This document shows, piece after piece, positions 60,972 to 64,000 of a DNA stretch of 64,000 nucleotides. The notes beneath the pieces were generated by a model. That model made no database searches. It had not been told where the DNA came from and worked only from the letters and a program-made list of their open reading frames with translations. Numbering within the stretch: position 1 is the first letter of the stretch; each line of letters opens with the position of its first letter. The stretch is taken from contig NZ_KE384306.1 in NCBI RefSeq assembly GCF_000425125.1, forward strand, positions 459,705 to 523,704, in the 5' to 3' direction. Both the position numbers and the translations under genes were made by a program. This DNA comes from Paenibacillus taiwanensis DSM 18679. Its GTDB lineage: Bacteria; Bacillota; Bacilli; Paenibacillales; Paenibacillaceae.

Positions 60972-63071
60972 ATGGATTTGAATCAGTATTTGTCCATGTT
61001 TCTCGATGAAGCAAACGACCATCTACAAGCTTTGAATGAGCACATGATGGAGCTGGAGAATCAGCCGGAAGACGTAAGTATCGTTCAAGTTATTTTCCGC
61101 TCTGCACATACGTTAAAAGGGATGTCTGCAACGATGGGCTTCGAAGATCTTGCATCTCTTACACATGAGATGGAGAATGTGCTTGATCTGGTCCGCAACA
61201 ATCAGTTAGCGATGGACGGTTTTATATTTGATACTTTGTTTAAGAGCTTGGATGCGTTGGAAGGTATGGTTTCTGATATCGCAAACGGTGGAGATGGCAA
61301 GGCGGATGTTTCCGCTATCGTGAAGTCACTTCAATCTATTGTTAGCGGTGATCACAAGAAGCAAGAGCAAGTTGCAGCTATCGAGGCAGAGGTTGTGACA
61401 GAGCAAAATACTGACGAACGTTTGGATGAATTCCAGCGCAGCATCATAGAGCAGTCTGTTGAAGCGGGAATGACTGCTGCATACATAAATATTACACTGC
61501 GCGAAGATTGTGTGCTCAAAGCTGCGCGAGCTTATATGGTATTTCAAGCGCTCGGCGAAATGGGTGAAGTCGTCAAAACATCTCCACCAGCACACGATAT
61601 CGAGCAAGAGAAGTTTGACAAGGGTTTCTCTATTTTCTATGTAACTACAGAAAGTGAAGAGCAAGTTCGTAAAGCGGTTGCTAACGTCTCCGAAGTAGAG
61701 CAAGTGGAACTGCAAGTGCTAACGTTAGAAGTGCTTAAGGATTGGAATGCTCGGATTGAAGAAGTACAAGCTGGCAAGTCTGAGGTTGCCGCTACAGCTG
61801 CAACGGCTGGAACTGCAACTGCCGAAGGAACTGATGCAACTGCGAAGCAGGCTGCAAAAGCTACAGATGGACAAGCCGCCAAAAACGCAGGGGCTGCAGC
61901 TCAAGCCAAGCCGTCTCAAAACCGAACGATTCGTGTTGATATTGAGCGATTGGATGTCCTGATGAATCTGATAAGCGAAATGCTAATTGACCGGGTTCGT
62001 CTGGAAGAGATTGCATCCGAAGTCAAAAAATCAGAACTGACAGAAACCGTTGAGCATTTAGTACGTGTAAGCGGTGATTTGCAAAGTATCGTGCTCAAAT
62101 TGCGGATGGTGCCAATCGATGTTGTGTTTAACCGATTCCCAAGGATGGTTCGCGACCTGGCTAAAACATTGGACAAAAAAGTCGACTTTGTTATTTCAGG
62201 AGCTGATACAGAGCTTGATCGAACGGTTATTGATGAAATCGGAGATCCGTTGGTGCACTTGCTGCGGAATTCACTTGACCACGGTGTAGAATCTATTGCA
62301 GAACGCAGAGCTACAGGCAAGCCTGAGACAGGTACTGTGCAACTGCGAGCTTATCAAAGCGGAAATCATGTCTTTATTGAAATTGAGGATGACGGCAAAG
62401 GAATTAACCGTGATATCGTCCTAAATAAAGCGATCAAAAATAACGTAGTCACACCAGAAAAAGCTGCAACGATGACAGATGAGCAAGTTTATCAGCTATT
62501 ATTCGCTTCTGGTTTTAGTACAGCTGAAGTGGTTTCGGATATTTCTGGACGTGGTGTAGGTCTTGACGTTGTTAAATCAAAGATTTCTGCACTTGGTGGA
62601 CATGTAGTCGTTAATTCCAAACTGGGACAGGGGACTACATTTGTTGTGCAGCTTCCATTAACATTGTCGATCCTTTCTGCTATGCTGTTCCGTCTTGGAG
62701 ATGAGAAATATGCGATTCCTTTAACTTCGATCGTAGAGACGGGCTTGGTACAGCGAGAGAACATTCGTCGTGTTCATGGCGGTATCCGAATGATAGATTA
62801 TCGGGATAGTGTTATTCCTTTGCTATCACTTAGTGCTCTATTTGAATGTCCTAGCTACTCTGATTTTGACGAGGAAGAGGTTGAGATCATTATTATCCGT
62901 AAAGGAGATCGTATTGCAGCGTTAGCTGTAGACGACTTCATCGGTCAAAATGAGATTGTGCTAAAACCGTTAGGTAACTATTTAAAATCAGTTCCTGGCG
63001 TATCTGGAGCGACCATTCTGGGAGACGGTCAGGTCGCACTGATTGTTGATCCGAATGCACTATTAAAGTAA
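60972..63071 (+). CDS. cheA: Chemotaxis histidine kinase CheA
   Basis: 699 aa. The P1 Hpt domain has the phospho-acceptor His46 in RSAHTLKGMSATMGF. P2 (~140-265) is followed by an Ala/Thr/Lys-rich linker, P3 dimerisation (NRTIRVDIERLDVLMNLISEML), the P4 ATPase (HLLRNSLDHGVES, IEDDGKGI, GRGVGLDVVKSKI) and P5 CheW-like (ILSAMLFRLGDEKYAIPLTSI). It phosphorylates CheY and CheB. AAGGGGGTG ribosome site. Confidence 0.98.
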   Translation: MDLNQYLSMFLDEANDHLQALNEHMMELENQPEDVSIVQVIFRSAHTLKGMSATMGFEDLASLTHEMENVLDLVRNNQLAMDGFIFDTLFKSLDALEGMVSDIANGGDGKADVSAIVKSLQSIVSGDHKKQEQVAAIEAEVVTEQNTDERLDEFQRSIIEQSVEAGMTAAYINITLREDCVLKAARAYMVFQALGEMGEVVKTSPPAHDIEQEKFDKGFSIFYVTTESEEQVRKAVANVSEVEQVELQVLTLEVLKDWNARIEEVQAGKSEVAATAATAGTATAEGTDATAKQAAKATDGQAAKNAGAAAQAKPSQNRTIRVDIERLDVLMNLISEMLIDRVRLEEIASEVKKSELTETVEHLVRVSGDLQSIVLKLRMVPIDVVFNRFPRMVRDLAKTLDKKVDFVISGADTELDRTVIDEIGDPLVHLLRNSLDHGVESIAERRATGKPETGTVQLRAYQSGNHVFIEIEDDGKGINRDIVLNKAIKNNVVTPEKAATMTDEQVYQLLFASGFSTAEVVSDISGRGVGLDVVKSKISALGGHVVVNSKLGQGTTFVVQLPLTLSILSAMLFRLGDEKYAIPLTSIVETGLVQRENIRRVHGGIRMIDYRDSVIPLLSLSALFECPSYSDFDEEEVEIIIIRKGDRIAALAVDDFIGQNEIVLKPLGNYLKSVPGVSGATILGDGQVALIVDPNALLK

Positions 63072-63090
63072 TCATTGGGGAGGAACTATC

Positions 63091-63552
63091 ATGGCGGAGG
63101 ATTTAAAAGTTGTTGTCTTTAAGCTAGCAGATGAAGAATACGGAATTGAAGTAGATAAAGTACAGACGATTGAACGAATGATGCCGATTACACGTGTTCC
63201 CAAAACGTATTCCTTCATTAAAGGTGTTATTAATTTACGTGGTATTGTTGTTCCCGTGATGGATTTGAATGGTCGCTTTGGACTTCCGGAAACAGAGACG
63301 ACAGACCAAACACGTATCATTATTGTAAATGCGCATGAGATGGAAGTTGGATTTATCGTTGATTCGGCTAGCGATGTTATCGACATGAACGAAGAGAGCA
63401 TTGAGGAAGCACCTGAAATGGTAGGCGGAATTAAAGCGAAATACTTGCGCGGCGTAGCCAAAATTGGAGATAGTCGTTTGCTCATCATGTTAAATTTGGC
63501 TGAGGTGCTCAATCGTAGCGAGATTATTCAATTGGAACAGTTAGAGGTTTAA
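63091..63552 (+). CDS. cheW: Chemotaxis coupling protein CheW
   Basis: 153 aa, SH3-like double barrel: KVVVFKLADEEYGIEVDKVQTIERMMPITRVPKTYSFIKGVINLRGIVVPVMDLNGRFGLPE is the family pattern. It bridges receptors and CheA. Starts 19 bp after cheA. Confidence 0.97.
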   Translation: MAEDLKVVVFKLADEEYGIEVDKVQTIERMMPITRVPKTYSFIKGVINLRGIVVPVMDLNGRFGLPETETTDQTRIIIVNAHEMEVGFIVDSASDVIDMNEESIEEAPEMVGGIKAKYLRGVAKIGDSRLLIMLNLAEVLNRSEIIQLEQLEV

Positions 63553-63556
63553 CGTC

Positions 63557-64000
63557 ATGCAACTTCATGAGATTTTAGGCGAATTTAAACTTGACGTACT
63601 GAAGGAGATCGGGAATATTGGTGCTGGCAACGCCGCAACAGCACTTTCCAGACTCTTGAACCGTCCAATCGATATGGCAGTACCTAAAGTACGACTGCTT
63701 CCGTTTGAATGTGTAGCGGATGAAGTTGGAGGTGCAGAGCAGGTTGTTATCGCCATTTATTTTCGAGTTGAGGGTGAGGCACCAGGGCACTTGTTCTTCA
63801 TTTTTGAGATCGAGCCTGCTAAGAAACTGTTATCCTATTTGCTAAAAATGAGCACGGAAGAAGAATACTCATTCTCTGATATGGAAATATCAGCTTTGTC
63901 CGAAATTGGAAATATATTGGCCGGGTCGTACTTATCTTCTTTAGCTGACTTTACCCATCTAGCAATGTCACCAACTGTTCCACAGCTTGCGATAGATATG
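63557..64000 (+). CDS. cheC: CheY-P phosphatase CheC, 3' end outside window
   Basis: 148 residues are visible of about 210, and the frame is open to the window edge. Both phosphatase sites are present: DVLKEIGNIGAGNAATAL and ALSEIGNILAGSYLSSL (E-x-x-N/G pattern with the paired Glu and Asn). CheC dephosphorylates CheY-P and binds CheD in B. subtilis. ATG 63557 lies 4 bp after the cheW stop; a weak GAGG precedes it. Confidence 0.95.
   Translation, partial: MQLHEILGEFKLDVLKEIGNIGAGNAATALSRLLNRPIDMAVPKVRLLPFECVADEVGGAEQVVIAIYFRVEGEAPGHLFFIFEIEPAKKLLSYLLKMSTEEEYSFSDMEISALSEIGNILAGSYLSSLADFTHLAMSPTVPQLAIDM

Noticed and set aside
1-64000. CRISPR arrays, transposons, prophage or defence systems
   Set aside because: No regularly spaced direct repeats, transposase, integrase, restriction or toxin protein genes were found; the only antagonism-related candidates are the RNA pair and the chitinases.

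Overview
The window is about 64 kb of a low-to-moderate GC Bacillota chromosome. Gene order (smc-ftsY ... ylxM-ffh-rpsP-khpA-rimM-trmD-rplS-lepB-rbgA-rnhB ... sucCD-dprA-topA-trmFO-hslVU-fla/che) is the one known from Bacillus. The proteins (for example the RNase HII motif, and paired GH19 chitinases with carbohydrate-binding and FnIII modules) look most like Paenibacillus or a close relative. The genus is inferred from gene content; no search was run.

Region 1 (1-30.2 kb) is a housekeeping backbone: chromosome condensation (smc, 5' end missing), the SRP pathway (ftsY, ylxM, ffh), ribosome and tRNA maturation (rpsP, khpA, rimM, trmD, rplS, rbgA), signal peptidase, RNase HII, comM and sucCD. 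It is broken by accessory segments. Between ftsY and ylxM lie an MFS transporter, a haemolysin III protein, a shortened TipAL/Mta-type MerR regulator and two tandem secreted GH19 chitinases; the first chitinase has a near-consensus catabolite (cre) site in its promoter. Between trmD and rplS lies an AT-rich 3.8-kb segment with an apparent sense/antisense RNA pair, a 70-aa coiled-coil protein, a large repetitive secreted protein with a structured leader, and a 32-aa membrane peptide. Between rnhB and sucC lie a symporter, an unknown membrane protein, a flagellum-like pair (YlqG, FliK-like; YlqH, like the FlhB C-terminus) preceded by an excellent sigma-D promoter, YraN, a frameshifted lipoprotein gene and comM.

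Region 2 (30.3-37.1 kb) carries dprA, topA, trmFO, hslV and hslU. The xerC/codV and codY genes found here in B. subtilis are absent. A strong terminator closes the region.

Region 3 (37.4-64 kb) is one uninterrupted fla/che operon, all on the + strand with overlapping or close genes: flgBC-fliEFGHIJ-(ylxF)-fliK-flgD-(TIGR02530-like)-flgE-swrD-fliLMY-cheY-fliOPQR-flhBAFG-cheBAWC. It builds the basal body, C-ring, type III export gate, rod and hook, then chemotaxis signalling. cheC is cut by the window end.

No tRNA, rRNA, CRISPR array, transposase or prophage was seen. The best leads for something new are the sigma-D-preceded ylqG-ylqH module, the overlapping RNA pair at 13.5-13.75 kb, and an insertion of about 56 residues in TrmD.
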